The position numbers and the translations under genes were made by a program. This document shows positions 50,209 to 57,686 of a stretch of DNA of 64,000 nucleotides, one piece after another (the stretch's first letter is position 1; each line of letters begins with the position of its first letter). This stretch comes from a virus: positions 48,038 to 112,037 of the IMG/VR virus record IMGVR_UViG_3300036893_000013; one strand, written 5' to 3'. Under the pieces are notes generated by a model, which searched no databases, was not told where the DNA came from, and saw nothing but the letters and a program-made list of their open reading frames with translations.

Positions 50209-50389
50209 TCACCTTATGAAAAGACTAACCGAGTGTGTGGAAAAGCGGAAAGAGATGGCTACTAAAATTACTCAACTCAAAGCCGCTGTTTCTGCCACAA
50301 TTCCGTTAGTTTCTTCTGAACTTGAACGTCAACGCTACAGCACCCAGCTTAACACAATGTTTCCTAAAAAGGAACAGGAGATCAAATGA
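50180..50389 (+). CDS. Small helical protein (69 aa)
   Basis: 69-residue protein, mostly one or two helices (DHLMKRLTECVEKRKEMATK). A good GAGAGG site precedes the ATG. Possibly a coiled-coil regulator; unproven. Confidence 0.5.
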   Translation: MKTNEEIAVDHLMKRLTECVEKRKEMATKITQLKAAVSATIPLVSSELERQRYSTQLNTMFPKKEQEIK

Positions 50390-50610
50390 TATACCATGTC
50401 AGACAACGGCAGACTTACTACCAAGATTTTAAGGTAGAGTATGCCGAGTCTCCAGAGGAGGCTATAGACCTAGTAAGTCAAGGGTCTGTATCACCTTCTA
50501 GTGATCCTCAATATCTAGCGGCAGTTGGCATTTATTTGCTGGATGACGAGGGTAGGAAAGCTGCCGACAAACAACCAACCAATGCAATGGTTCCTCTAGG
50601 GGGAGTATGA
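50386..50610 (+). CDS. Small VRQxQTYYxDF paralogue 2
   Basis: Paralogue of 43986-44210 with the same VRQ-QTYY-DF start and following PEEAIDLVSQGSVSPSSDPQ helix/loop. Expressed with ATGA coupling. Function unknown. Confidence 0.6.
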   Translation: MIYHVRQRQTYYQDFKVEYAESPEEAIDLVSQGSVSPSSDPQYLAAVGIYLLDDEGRKAADKQPTNAMVPLGGV

Positions 50611-51005
50611 AAGGACTAACAAATGAGCAAATCGCCTACGCAGCAGGGAGAATCCAAGAAAGGCTCGCTATCTACGCTGAGTCACTTGGCACAACCGCAG
50701 AGTTTCTTACCGAGAGGGTGGCAGCGATTCTTCACCCCTTGGGGAGCGAACGGGGTAGTCATACAATGTCACGTGTGCCAATTCAAGCCCCCAAGTTATC
50801 TCAAAGCAAATGGGGCGAGATGGAAGAGAGTGGCAATGCACGTAGCGATAAAGCATCCACAAGTTCTGGACGTAAGAGAAAATCCAAATCCTCTAAACAG
50901 AAAGAGTACTGGGCAAAAATGACCCCTAAACAACGGACTATTGAGGTAGCTCGTCGGTTAGCGGTCTGGAGACTCAGAAAGAAGAAGGCAGAAAAAACAG
51001 GTTAA
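50607..51005 (+). CDS. Basic DNA-binding-like protein, overlapping +1-frame zinc finger
   Basis: The 132-residue frame starts MKGLTNEQIAYAAGRIQERL and ends in a basic K/R-rich region with YWAKMTPKQRTIEVARRLAV, typical of small phage DNA-binding proteins. A second open frame (50623-50922) reads GVVIQCHVCQFKPPSYLKAN...AMHVAIKHPQ, a C2H2-type zinc finger, in the same DNA. One may be real, or a frameshift may join them; I favour the longer frame. Confidence 0.5.
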   Translation: MKGLTNEQIAYAAGRIQERLAIYAESLGTTAEFLTERVAAILHPLGSERGSHTMSRVPIQAPKLSQSKWGEMEESGNARSDKASTSSGRKRKSKSSKQKEYWAKMTPKQRTIEVARRLAVWRLRKKKAEKTG

Positions 51006-51009
51006 CCTG

Positions 51010-51027
51010 AGGGGGAGCAATCCCCCT
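51010..51027 (+). promoter_or_regulatory. Intra-operon hairpin
   Basis: AGGGGGA/TCCCCCT stem, GCAA loop, no T-run. Possible attenuator or mRNA stabiliser after the 51005 gene. Confidence 0.45.
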
Positions 51028-51040
51028 TAGAAGGAGGACT

Positions 51041-51217
51041 ATGTACAACATTCTAATGCTTTTGCTTGTCGTGGCGGGAGGAACCGTATCTGCCTACCAG
51101 TTAGCAACCTTTAGTGGTGATTTCATTTTCAACTTACTTGTGCTGTTAGTATCTTGCTTCGGAATTAAGATGATTGTTAGGGAGATGTTAAGTGGAAACA
51201 AAAAGTCTTACAAGTGA
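51041..51217 (+). CDS. Small membrane protein (58 aa)
   Basis: ATG 51041 after AAGGAGGACT. The 58-residue product has two hydrophobic helices (MLLLVVAGGTVSAYQLA-like, then FNLLVLLVSCFGIKMIV) and a basic end. Unknown membrane protein. Confidence 0.55.
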   Translation: MYNILMLLLVVAGGTVSAYQLATFSGDFIFNLLVLLVSCFGIKMIVREMLSGNKKSYK

Positions 51218-51392
51218 CTTTCGCGCTAGGGCTACCCCGGCTCAAAGATTAGCCCGTTGGAGAGTTAAACAGGCGGCTAACAAACGTAACAAGGAAAACA
51301 GGTTAGCATTAGCAAATTGGCATAACGCAACGAGAGGAGGTAGGAAACACATTGAACGACCGTTCAGACTAGGAGGGTATAAGAACCCATGA
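51192..51392 (+). CDS. Small basic protein (66 aa)
   Basis: GTG-start ORF overlapping the previous gene. The product is Arg/Ala/Asn-rich (ATPAQRLARWRVKQAANKRN) and may bind nucleic acid. No family. Confidence 0.4.
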   Translation: METKSLTSDFRARATPAQRLARWRVKQAANKRNKENRLALANWHNATRGGRKHIERPFRLGGYKNP

Positions 51393-51571
51393 CTGTACGT
51401 GTAGGGTCTGGTCTTCACAAATGGTATGTAGGAGAAGTAGCTCCTATAGTGTGGGAAGCATTGTTGGGTAAGAAGTTTACCGAACAACTCATTCAAGAAA
51501 CCCATATCTTGATTCCGGAAGAAAGGGAGAAGAATGGGTATGAAAAGGAGAATTATGGCGAAAAGAGCTAG
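51389..51571 (+). CDS. Small early protein (60 aa)
   Basis: The 60-residue protein (YVGEVAPIVWEALLGKKFTE) overlaps the next gene's start. No motif. Confidence 0.45.
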   Translation: MTVRVGSGLHKWYVGEVAPIVWEALLGKKFTEQLIQETHILIPEEREKNGYEKENYGEKS

Positions 51572-51782
51572 GTTCTACGTCGGAAGAAAAAACCAAATCA
51601 TGGAGGTTATAGCCTCGCGGGTTAAACCTACCAAAACAACCCACCCACATCACGACTCTTTCATAGGACCTTTTCGGACTCTGAGGGGAGCCAATCACAT
51701 GGCTAACTTCGGGGTTAGAGATGGTCTTCAGACAGTTACTCAAGCTGAGAATGCCGCTGCCGCAGACTGTATCACAGTGTGA
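51555..51782 (+). CDS. Small early protein (75 aa)
   Basis: ATG 51555 after AAAAGGAGAATT is preferred to the ORF start at 51534. The 75-residue product starts MAKRARFYVGRKNQIMEVIA. Unknown. Confidence 0.5.
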   Translation: MAKRARFYVGRKNQIMEVIASRVKPTKTTHPHHDSFIGPFRTLRGANHMANFGVRDGLQTVTQAENAAAADCITV

Positions 51783-51788
51783 ACCATG

Positions 51789-51830
51789 CTTTCAACCGCT
51801 TTTCAACCGCTTTTCAACCGCTTTTCAATC
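51789..51830. repeat. 11-bp tandem repeat CTTTTCAACCG
   Basis: Four tandem copies (first and last shortened) lie just upstream of the 51843 start. It may influence translation or simply be slippage-generated. Confidence 0.8.
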
Positions 51831-51842
51831 AAAGGAGAATTT

Positions 51843-52388
51843 ATGATTGTCTTTGAAGAAGTTGAACCTGTAGTTGAACCTATTGAAGTTGAACCTATTG
51901 AAGTTGAACCTGTAGCAACGAAAGCAGAAAAACTGCTAGCGTTAGCTGACTTCATCGAAACCCTTCCTCCAGAGAAATTTGAAATGTCATACTGGATAAA
52001 AACAACGTGGTTATCCTCAATTTCGGAAATTTCGGAGCCAAAGAGAACGACAGTATATTTCGATTCAGATGAAATGAGGAATCTTTGTGGGGCAACCGCA
52101 TGTTTGGCTGGCTGGGCTGTGCTTAGCGCCGGTTTCAAAGTAAACTCAAATGCGACTGTTGCCAAAACAATGTTTAATGGACAGAACAATATACAAGAGG
52201 TAGCAATAGAGCTTTTGGAATTAAACAGGTTGGAGGCCCACAAATTGTTCATCTCAAAACAGTGGCCAGATCAGTTTGTACCTAAGAGAAACCTTTTGCC
52301 TCCTCTTATGGACCACGCAGTATCCGGGAGTATAACTCCTCAACTAGCCGCAGCGAGGGTAAGACACTTCGTTGTAGAAGGAGAGTAA
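51843..52388 (+). CDS. CLAGW-family protein 2 with VEP repeats
   Basis: ATG 51843 follows AAAGGAGAATTT. The 181-residue protein begins VEPVVEPIEVEPIEVEPV (DNA-level 15-base repeats) and has ALADFIETLPPEKFEMSYWI, LCGATACLAGWAVLSAGFKV, and a helical tail. Paralogue of 48659 and 57234 proteins, with an added N-terminal repeat. Unknown function. Confidence 0.6.
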   Translation: MIVFEEVEPVVEPIEVEPIEVEPVATKAEKLLALADFIETLPPEKFEMSYWIKTTWLSSISEISEPKRTTVYFDSDEMRNLCGATACLAGWAVLSAGFKVNSNATVAKTMFNGQNNIQEVAIELLELNRLEAHKLFISKQWPDQFVPKRNLLPPLMDHAVSGSITPQLAAARVRHFVVEGE

Positions 52389-52579
52389 TGCTCTTTTTAT
52401 GCGCGGAAAGTCCATTGGAAGAAAAGCCCCTGTTCATCCAGTGGACAGATGATGCCAAACTAAAATACTTTCTGGAAGATTGGGAAATAGTTGATCTCGA
52501 AGAGGGTAAGATAGTTTGGAGGGGAGATGTAGCATTAACCCTTGAAGAACCAGAAGATGAAATGGAGATGATGACATGA
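52388..52579 (+). CDS. Small acidic protein (63 aa)
   Basis: 63-residue protein, acidic (ALTLEEPEDEMEMMT at the end) with a short beta centre. ATG overlaps the preceding stop (TAATG), and its stop overlaps the next ATG. Unknown. Confidence 0.5.
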   Translation: MLFLCAESPLEEKPLFIQWTDDAKLKYFLEDWEIVDLEEGKIVWRGDVALTLEEPEDEMEMMT

Positions 52580-53073
52580 CAAGAACTGAAATTATTACCG
52601 AGTGGGTTAGGCGACTTCGGAGTGGAATCAAACAGGGCCGCGAGTACCTTAGAACAACTGTGGATGGACAGGATTACTACTGCTGTCTGGGAGTGCTTTG
52701 TGAGATGGCAGTAGAACAGAAGGTAATACCACCTCCGGTCAAAGTCGGGATGGATTGGTTGGGGTGCAAGTGGGAAACAATTCTCATACGTATATTTCAC
52801 GGACTTCCGTCCGGGTACTATAGGTATGAGGGGAATGGTCGCACACTACCCCCAACTGTCTCACAGTGGGCTGGGGTTACGCCGCGCGGTGAGGGGTATG
52901 GAATAGCTTCTCTTGCAAGGCTAAATGATTGGGATCACTTTGATTTTAACCAGATAGCTAACGTAATTGAAGACAGCCTGATAGCTCAGGAGTTTAACCA
53001 GATAGCTGACGTAATTGAAGGCAGCTTGGCAGACGAGGAGCTGGCGACGCAAGCGCCGAAGGATCGGATTTGA
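52576..53073 (+). CDS. CCLGVLC-family protein 1
   Basis: 165-residue protein: WVRRLRSGIKQGREYLRTTV, then YYCCLGVLCEMAVEQKVIPP, then LPPTVSQWAGVTPRG and LARLNDWDHFDFNQIANVIE. Its order matches 58071-58445 and 58432-58809. The CCLGVLC element recurs widely in phages (recalled). The C-terminal NQIAxVIE segment is duplicated in this copy. Function unknown. Confidence 0.6.
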   Translation: MTRTEIITEWVRRLRSGIKQGREYLRTTVDGQDYYCCLGVLCEMAVEQKVIPPPVKVGMDWLGCKWETILIRIFHGLPSGYYRYEGNGRTLPPTVSQWAGVTPRGEGYGIASLARLNDWDHFDFNQIANVIEDSLIAQEFNQIADVIEGSLADEELATQAPKDRI

Positions 53074-53109
53074 AAACGTAAGTCGTTTGTTTTCAGTCGT
53101 TTACGTTTT
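53073..53109. promoter_or_regulatory. Inverted repeat with AAAACGTAA / TTACGTTTT arms
   Basis: Arms 53073-53081 and 53101-53109 are perfect inverted copies around a 19-base spacer, between the gene stop and the promoter at 53125. It may be an operator or part of a terminator. Confidence 0.55.
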
Positions 53110-53124
53110 TTGAAAATTTTTTTC

Positions 53125-53153
53125 TTGACACATTTTTTGAATCGGTTTATCGT
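53125..53153 (+). promoter_or_regulatory. Sigma70-like early promoter for 53226
   Basis: TTGACA (53125-53130), 17-base spacer, TATCGT (53148-53153), with an AT-rich upstream flank like those at 41274 and 45360. Confidence 0.75.
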
Positions 53154-53225
53154 CGGGTCAGGTCGAATCGTCGGCCCCTAGCTAAAGCGCACTAGAGAAA
53201 GCGCCTTCTACCAAGGAGAAAAACG

Positions 53226-53579
53226 ATGCCAGCACAAATCGTATCCGCTGATTACAACAGTGAACGGGACACATTCATCATCGAAGTCAAGTCCCTCGAT
53301 ACACCTCGTCTCAGCGCATCGGGCGAAACCATCCAAGTTGCAGGAACCAATGGATGGGCGGAACAGTTAGCCGGAGTCACGGGGAAGGATACCGATGGTA
53401 ACCCGGTTCCTCTCACCGCGAAGGTGGAGATTCGCTACAAGAATCCCTACAAGGCCGCTGCGAAGACAAGTAAATCGGGAGCATCTGCCCTCACAACGGA
53501 GGACCTGAAGAAGGCCGCTGCTGCCGGGGTCACGACCAAGGTGATACGCGAAACACACGGGGCTAAGAGGGCGAGTTAG
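53226..53579 (+). CDS. Early protein, tandem paralogue A (117 aa)
   Basis: 117-residue protein with AQIVSADYNSERDTFIIEVK, IQVAGTNGWAEQLAGVTGKD and a C-terminal Lys/Ala-rich tail. It matches 53809-54168 in AQIVS, TTQVAGT..EQL.G..GKD.DGN.VPL. Each copy has its own promoter, suggesting expression timing or dose matters. Unknown family. Confidence 0.6.
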   Translation: MPAQIVSADYNSERDTFIIEVKSLDTPRLSASGETIQVAGTNGWAEQLAGVTGKDTDGNPVPLTAKVEIRYKNPYKAAAKTSKSGASALTTEDLKKAAAAGVTTKVIRETHGAKRAS

Positions 53580-53628
53580 GCCCGGTCGCCCCGCAAGGCG
53601 ATGAAAATAAACGAGTTAGGCGCGGGCC

Positions 53629-53658
53629 TTGACAAACATTCGGGGTCCGCGCTAAACT
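53629..53658 (+). promoter_or_regulatory. Sigma70-like promoter for 53809
   Basis: TTGACA (53629-53634), ~18-base spacer, TAAACT (53653-53658). A GC-rich hairpin (TCGCC/GGCGA) just upstream may end transcription of the previous gene. Confidence 0.65.
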
Positions 53659-53659
53659 T

Positions 53660-53808
53660 TCCGCGAGGCCGGACCTTGCCTCTCCGCTGTATGAAGCGGG
53701 TAAATGATAGAGCGCAATGCTCTTGTATCCACCAAAGAATGTACCTTTAGGGTACTTAACCAGTAGCCTAGCCAACCAAGGAATAAGGCGAAAGGGCAAG
53801 GAGACTGT
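53660..53808 (+). other. Long leader with hairpins upstream of 53809
   Basis: About 150 bases of leader have hairpins AGAGC/GCTCT (53709-53723) and GTACC/GGTAC (53741-53755). The second resembles the GTACCC/GGGTAC hairpin at 45651. No ORF. Possible regulatory RNA; weak evidence. Confidence 0.35.
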
Positions 53809-54168
53809 ATGGCTCAGATAGTATCTTTTGCAGTCAACGAACGTGGTAATTACGTTCTCGAAATCAAACGAGCCAAGCAACCATTACCTAGGCAGAGAAC
53901 TACACAAGTTGCTGGCACAACAGTTGATGAACAATTGCACGGACTGTTTGGCAAAGACCCGGACGGAAACGACGTTCCTCTGATGGCTAGTATTTCTGTC
54001 CGCTATTCTAACCAGTATCGTCCGCAGTTAACAAGGGTCAAACCGGTTAAAGCAGAGAAAGAGAATCCCCCCTCGAATCTGCTACCCTTCGATATTTTCA
54101 AACCGGAAGAACCCGAACGAAAGAACGGTACTAGCAGGTTTACAAAAGCTAAATCGTTCGGAGGGTAA
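53809..54168 (+). CDS. Early protein, tandem paralogue B (119 aa)
   Basis: Paralogue of 53226-53579: AQIVSFAVNERGNYVLEIKR, TTQVAGTTVDEQLHGLFGKD, then a basic C-terminus (FTKAKSFGG). It is followed by a strong terminator. Unknown function. Confidence 0.6.
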   Translation: MAQIVSFAVNERGNYVLEIKRAKQPLPRQRTTQVAGTTVDEQLHGLFGKDPDGNDVPLMASISVRYSNQYRPQLTRVKPVKAEKENPPSNLLPFDIFKPEEPERKNGTSRFTKAKSFGG

Positions 54169-54187
54169 CAGACTTTAACTTCCCCTG

Positions 54188-54217
54188 ACTCCAGCCTACG
54201 GGCTGGGGTCTTTTTTT
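54188..54217 (+). terminator. Intrinsic terminator after 53809 gene
   Basis: Stem ACTCCAGCC/GGCTGGGGT (one wobble), loop TACG, then a T-run. Strong terminator. Confidence 0.85.
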
Positions 54218-54643
54218 GCGCTTAAAAAATTAACCTACCTCTTTTATCCCCGAAGGTAAAGCGATTTACCAACCTCCCAGACCGCGCCCGGGCGGGCGGG
54301 GCGGGGAAGTTAAGATCCCTCTTTACCCCCGTTAGAAAATCGATTTATCGGTCGCTACCCGAAACTTAAGGGTTTGAACTGAATACTCCACCATATATAT
54401 GATGCTAGCTGCGGCTAAGTCGCACAAGACCTCATGCCGCAAAGCGCCAGAAATTCGCCGTCCTTATAGGTTAGCCAAAGTAAAAATTTTCGCGACCCGA
54501 CCCGTGTGGAAAACCCGCGCTAGGCAGCTCGGAAGTGCTTTATTTTCAACGAGTTGCAACCCGAAAAAAAACTACTTGCGTTTTTTTCGCGCGCCGCGCA
54601 GGATTGTCCCCGTTGGGAAAAAAATTTTTTTTGGGGGAAAAAA
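54218..54643. promoter_or_regulatory. Regulatory gap with two operator-like palindromes
   Basis: No credible gene. It has GTAAAGCGATTTAC at 54256-54269 and GAAAATCGATTTAT at 54335-54348, members of the operator family. A clear promoter could not be seen; an A-rich GGGGGAAAAAAA site precedes the next ATG. Confidence 0.5.
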
Positions 54644-54925
54644 ATGACACCAAGTATACCACTAGCAGACATCACACTTACCCTGCAAGATACGGATTGG
54701 ACTACGGTAGATCGGTTAGAAATAAGAGGGAGTAGGGATGTTGTGGTAGAGGATGAATACTCCCGTACCGTAGAAGACAACCATAACCCAGAATTCTATT
54801 CTATCTTTATCCATCAGCAAACAGGAAGTAGTTGGATCGCTGATAGGAGAACTCTTAGCGAAGCAAGAGAGTTTGCGGGATGCCTTTCAGATGAACATGA
54901 ATTGTATTTAAGGGAGTTTGTATGA
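54644..54925 (+). CDS. Early protein, unknown (93 aa)
   Basis: ATG 54644 after TTGGGGGAAAAAA is preferred to an earlier frame start. The 93-residue product is acidic and beta-rich (ADITLTLQDTDWTTVDRLEI, IFIHQQTGSSWIADRRTLSE). Unknown. Confidence 0.5.
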   Translation: MTPSIPLADITLTLQDTDWTTVDRLEIRGSRDVVVEDEYSRTVEDNHNPEFYSIFIHQQTGSSWIADRRTLSEAREFAGCLSDEHELYLREFV

Positions 54926-55086
54926 AAAAGAAAATTGAACTTGAGGACGGGGTGTATATCAGTATACAATACGAAACCCTCCATGCTCATGTAGTTTGTA
55001 ATGGAGAAGAGGAGTACGATAACAGCTATATTAACCGCGACTATTTAGACTGGGAGCATGATCTGATATGGACAAATTTGGACTAA
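54922..55086 (+). CDS. Small acidic protein (54 aa)
   Basis: 54-residue ORF starting MKKKIELEDGVYISIQYETL; ATGA overlap with the previous gene. Unknown. Not found at usual length cutoffs. Confidence 0.5.
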   Translation: MKKKIELEDGVYISIQYETLHAHVVCNGEEEYDNSYINRDYLDWEHDLIWTNLD

Positions 55087-55307
55087 GAATGGACCTAACC
55101 CTTGCAGAATTGAGGGAAACCAGAAGGGTTTGCAACCTGCCTTGTGAGAACTATGCCCCTAACGACTGTTCAGGGGAGGGTTTGAATTTCTCAGATATGT
55201 GTACTACCTGCAAGCAATACTGGAAGTTAGCGGCTTCAGCAACTACCGGAGCAACACCCCAAGAAATACTGGATAATTTTCGTGGATATAAGGGGGTAGT
55301 GAATTGA
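55068..55307 (+). CDS. Cysteine-cluster early protein (79 aa)
   Basis: 79-residue protein with CNLPCENYAPNDCSG and DMCTTCKQYWKL: two Cys pairs likely forming a zinc site. The start at 55068 overlaps the previous gene; ATG 55089 is another choice. Confidence 0.5.
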   Translation: MDKFGLRMDLTLAELRETRRVCNLPCENYAPNDCSGEGLNFSDMCTTCKQYWKLAASATTGATPQEILDNFRGYKGVVN

Positions 55308-55316
55308 GGAGGAAGT

Positions 55317-55517
55317 ATGGACGATGAACTTGCTCGCTGGGAAGATGATGGAGGCTTCGTGCTTTCATATTCTCAGAAAGAATCTACCGTAGTAGTCAGG
55401 TGTTCCAGCCTTTCTGAAGTGAAAGACATCATTGCCAAAAACACGAACAATGATACACGGTGTATAGGAGTGGTAAAAAATGACCCTCGAAGAAGCGAAA
55501 CAACTGGCGAAAGATAA
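55317..55517 (+). CDS. Small early protein (66 aa)
   Basis: 66-residue protein, beta-type (GGFVLSYSQKESTVVVRCSS) with a basic end. Strong GGAGGAAG site. Unknown. Confidence 0.5.
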   Translation: MDDELARWEDDGGFVLSYSQKESTVVVRCSSLSEVKDIIAKNTNNDTRCIGVVKNDPRRSETTGER

Positions 55518-55851
55518 GTTGGGGGTCGAGGTACTGACCCCTGAAGGGATGGTGAGCAGAGTTTACAATGCCATTTGCATGAATGAAGACGGTATCTTTC
55601 GTGTTTATGGAGATGGAGTACTTTTGGGAGAAAGTGCTATATCCGCGCTTATTGCTTGGGAAGATGCAGTTGATACTCTACCTGACTTCTTTTGTAGGAA
55701 CTTTCACAGGGTAAAGAATTATTATCTTCTTGGGGATCACTACATTAAAAAGGAGAAACATGACGGCAAAGAGAATAGCAGAGGCCAAGAGAAAGATGAC
55801 TCCCCCTCCTCACAAGGTGGTCATGCACACCATCAGCGTTCACCGACTTGA
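55480..55851 (+). CDS. Early protein, unknown (123 aa)
   Basis: 123-residue protein beginning TLEEAKQLAKDKLGVEVLTP with a beta middle (ICMNEDGIFRVYGDGVLLGE) and a His/Ser-rich tail. Overlaps both neighbours. Unknown. Confidence 0.45.
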   Translation: MTLEEAKQLAKDKLGVEVLTPEGMVSRVYNAICMNEDGIFRVYGDGVLLGESAISALIAWEDAVDTLPDFFCRNFHRVKNYYLLGDHYIKKEKHDGKENSRGQEKDDSPSSQGGHAHHQRSPT

Positions 55852-55981
55852 GTTGTTCTTTGGAATAGGGGCAGCAAGCTTTGTTTTGGGGTTTCTGCTG
55901 AAGAGTGAGAGTTGCAAGCATTTCGCAGAATTCACCATCATGCCCTGTTTGGAAGCTGTTGTTTCTAGGAGGATTGAGTGA
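55760..55981 (+). CDS. Small membrane protein (73 aa)
   Basis: Start at ATG 55760 after AAAAAGGAGAAAC. The 73-residue product has one TM (LFFGIGAASFVLGFLL) and a basic N-terminus, then Cys-containing residues. It overlaps the previous frame widely, so one of the pair may be weakly expressed. Confidence 0.5.
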   Translation: MTAKRIAEAKRKMTPPPHKVVMHTISVHRLELFFGIGAASFVLGFLLKSESCKHFAEFTIMPCLEAVVSRRIE

Positions 55982-56214
55982 AATTGGAATATATAGAACC
56001 TGAAAGCAACTTTGAAATCCGGGTGGGAACTTTCCATTATACGGAAAATGGAAAACCCGTAGAAGCTGAGTTCTTCATCCGGACTTGTCAAGATGACACA
56101 GAAAAACAGGCTTCGGACTACAATGAGCAGCTTTGTAACGAGTGGGACAAGTTAGAAAGTTCTGGGAAGCTAGCGATAAGCTATGTGGAAGTAATCCCGA
56201 ACCCCATATTTTAA
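55978..56214 (+). CDS. Early protein, GTG start (78 aa)
   Basis: 78-residue protein (RVGTFHYTENGKPVEAEFFI...CQDDTEKQASDYNEQLCNEW). GTG start after AGGAGGATTGA. No motif. Confidence 0.5.
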   Translation: MKLEYIEPESNFEIRVGTFHYTENGKPVEAEFFIRTCQDDTEKQASDYNEQLCNEWDKLESSGKLAISYVEVIPNPIF

Positions 56215-56221
56215 GGAGAAC

Positions 56222-56536
56222 ATGAAAGCTACTTTGATAAAGCTAGATGTAGAAGGTGGACCTACTATGGTTCCTGTAGGTCCGGGTGCAGAAGTGGGGG
56301 CAGTATTTGAGGTAGACCCTACAGGACTAAGTATGGAGTTTGTCCAGCACATCCCAACGGGTAGAGTACTCCCAATACCAGTGATTGCAGTACTATCGGG
56401 GCCTGATGGAAAGCGAAAGAAAGGTACTGTCCTTCCTCTTGAGCTTTTGAAATTCGAGAGTATGACGGAGGGTGAGATGTTTGAAATGGTGTCGATGTTT
56501 GAAGGGGCACCGGAGACGGAGGGTTATGTCAATTAG
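56222..56536 (+). CDS. Early protein, unknown (104 aa)
   Basis: 104-residue protein, beta-rich (EVDPTGLSMEFVQHIPTGRV) with Glu-rich tail. Good AAGGAGAAC site. Unknown. Confidence 0.5.
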   Translation: MKATLIKLDVEGGPTMVPVGPGAEVGAVFEVDPTGLSMEFVQHIPTGRVLPIPVIAVLSGPDGKRKKGTVLPLELLKFESMTEGEMFEMVSMFEGAPETEGYVN

Positions 56537-56843
56537 AGAGTTTGCTGCAAGAGTAAATCCTGCTAAATTCGGGTTTAGTCCTAAATTGACCTCCATCGTT
56601 GGGGCAATTATAGGGTTTGACTATGGCGATGGTTTACATCACCTAACAATTACAAGCGACGGGTTTGTAACTGGGTTTGTAGCTGAAATTTCTGTCTTCA
56701 TAGGGGATGTTGAAGGGATGGAATATACCCTCAAAATCTGGAGGGATAGTCTTAGCAAACAAGACAGAAAGAAGTTTGATGTGTTATTTAAAAATAACGT
56801 CACAGACTGGAGGGAACATGCTGTATTACCACGGAACCGTTAG
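56526..56843 (+). CDS. Early protein, unknown (105 aa)
   Basis: Start ATG 56526 (MSIREFAARVNPAKFGFSPK) overlapping the previous gene's end. 105 residues, alpha/beta, with a beta hairpin (GLHHLTITSDGFVTGFVAEI). Unknown. Confidence 0.5.
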   Translation: MSIREFAARVNPAKFGFSPKLTSIVGAIIGFDYGDGLHHLTITSDGFVTGFVAEISVFIGDVEGMEYTLKIWRDSLSKQDRKKFDVLFKNNVTDWREHAVLPRNR

Positions 56844-57237
56844 GGACTATTTACCTTCGATCATGTCTGAAGGGTTGAAGCCCTCGCCAGAAAACATGTG
56901 GAAAGTAACGTCTTTTGGGAAAGAAATAGAAAGCACAGAAGAATCTCAGTGCTGTGTATATCTAACTGCATCTAAACAAATTGCAGAGGGTTTTGCAAGA
57001 GGAAAAACTCAGTATTTGAGGACTAAACCGGGAAATTACTTTACCTTCTTTTTTATTAAACCAAACGGAGAAATAGCAACAAAATTCATGCGTAAAAAGC
57101 TAAACACGCCGGTGTTAACCACCTCACCTGTAGTTTTGAAAATCGACATGGATTACCCAACAGAAACAGACCCACACACGACATACGGTAGTATATATAG
57201 GGGTATTATTCCCCCACAACAGATAGGAGAATTATGA
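56818..57237 (+). CDS. ADP-ribosyltransferase-like protein
   Basis: ATG 56818 begins MLYYHGTVRDYLPSIMSEGL, the YHGT start of the ART/Tpt1-like fold (HGT, then Ser-Glu-Gly-Leu). The 139-residue chain continues with CCVYLTASKQIAEGFARGKT (the Tyr-x-Thr/Ser strand and helix) and ends SIYRGIIPPQQIGEL, a pattern common in compact phage and bacterial ADP-ribosyltransferase-like proteins. It may modify host RNA polymerase, tRNA or other targets. Catalytic Glu is not obvious, so this stays a candidate. Confidence 0.55.
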   Translation: MLYYHGTVRDYLPSIMSEGLKPSPENMWKVTSFGKEIESTEESQCCVYLTASKQIAEGFARGKTQYLRTKPGNYFTFFFIKPNGEIATKFMRKKLNTPVLTTSPVVLKIDMDYPTETDPHTTYGSIYRGIIPPQQIGEL

Positions 57238-57677
57238 ACAAAAATACGAAACGTAAGTTGGAAAATCTAGCTGCTTTCATCGAGAAATTGCCGAGGAAAG
57301 CCTTTAACATTAACATCTGGGCGAAAAACAACAAACGTCACTTCGATTCGGATGGAAAGATAGTCCCCAGAAATATTGTCAGTAAAAAAGACTTGAATAA
57401 CTTAGAAGAATGCGGGACTACTTGCTGCATAGCTGGATGGCAAGTTGTAAGAAAGGGCTTTTCCGTAACAAACTTGGGAACAGTGAGTAAGGGTGGAAAA
57501 TTCATCAACTCAGCGCCAATTCTAGCAGCAGAACAGTTAGGACTAAATCTGGATGAGAGCAGCGCTTTGTTCTATCCTAGAGAGAGTAAGCTTAGGGTTT
57601 TAACAGGAAAAACCTTCACCAATACCCCGAAGGGCGCAGCAAAACGTATCAGATACTTTATCAAAAATGGAATATAG
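57234..57677 (+). CDS. CLAGW-family protein 3
   Basis: 147-residue paralogue of 48659 and 51843: LENLAAFIEKLPRKAFNINI, EECGTTCCIAGWQVVRKGFS, AAEQLGLNLDESSALFYPRE. The CxxxxCIAGW motif is conserved with an extra Cys. Coupled to the ART-like gene by ATGA. Unknown. Confidence 0.6.
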   Translation: MNKNTKRKLENLAAFIEKLPRKAFNINIWAKNNKRHFDSDGKIVPRNIVSKKDLNNLEECGTTCCIAGWQVVRKGFSVTNLGTVSKGGKFINSAPILAAEQLGLNLDESSALFYPRESKLRVLTGKTFTNTPKGAAKRIRYFIKNGI

Positions 57678-57686
57678 GAGAATAAC

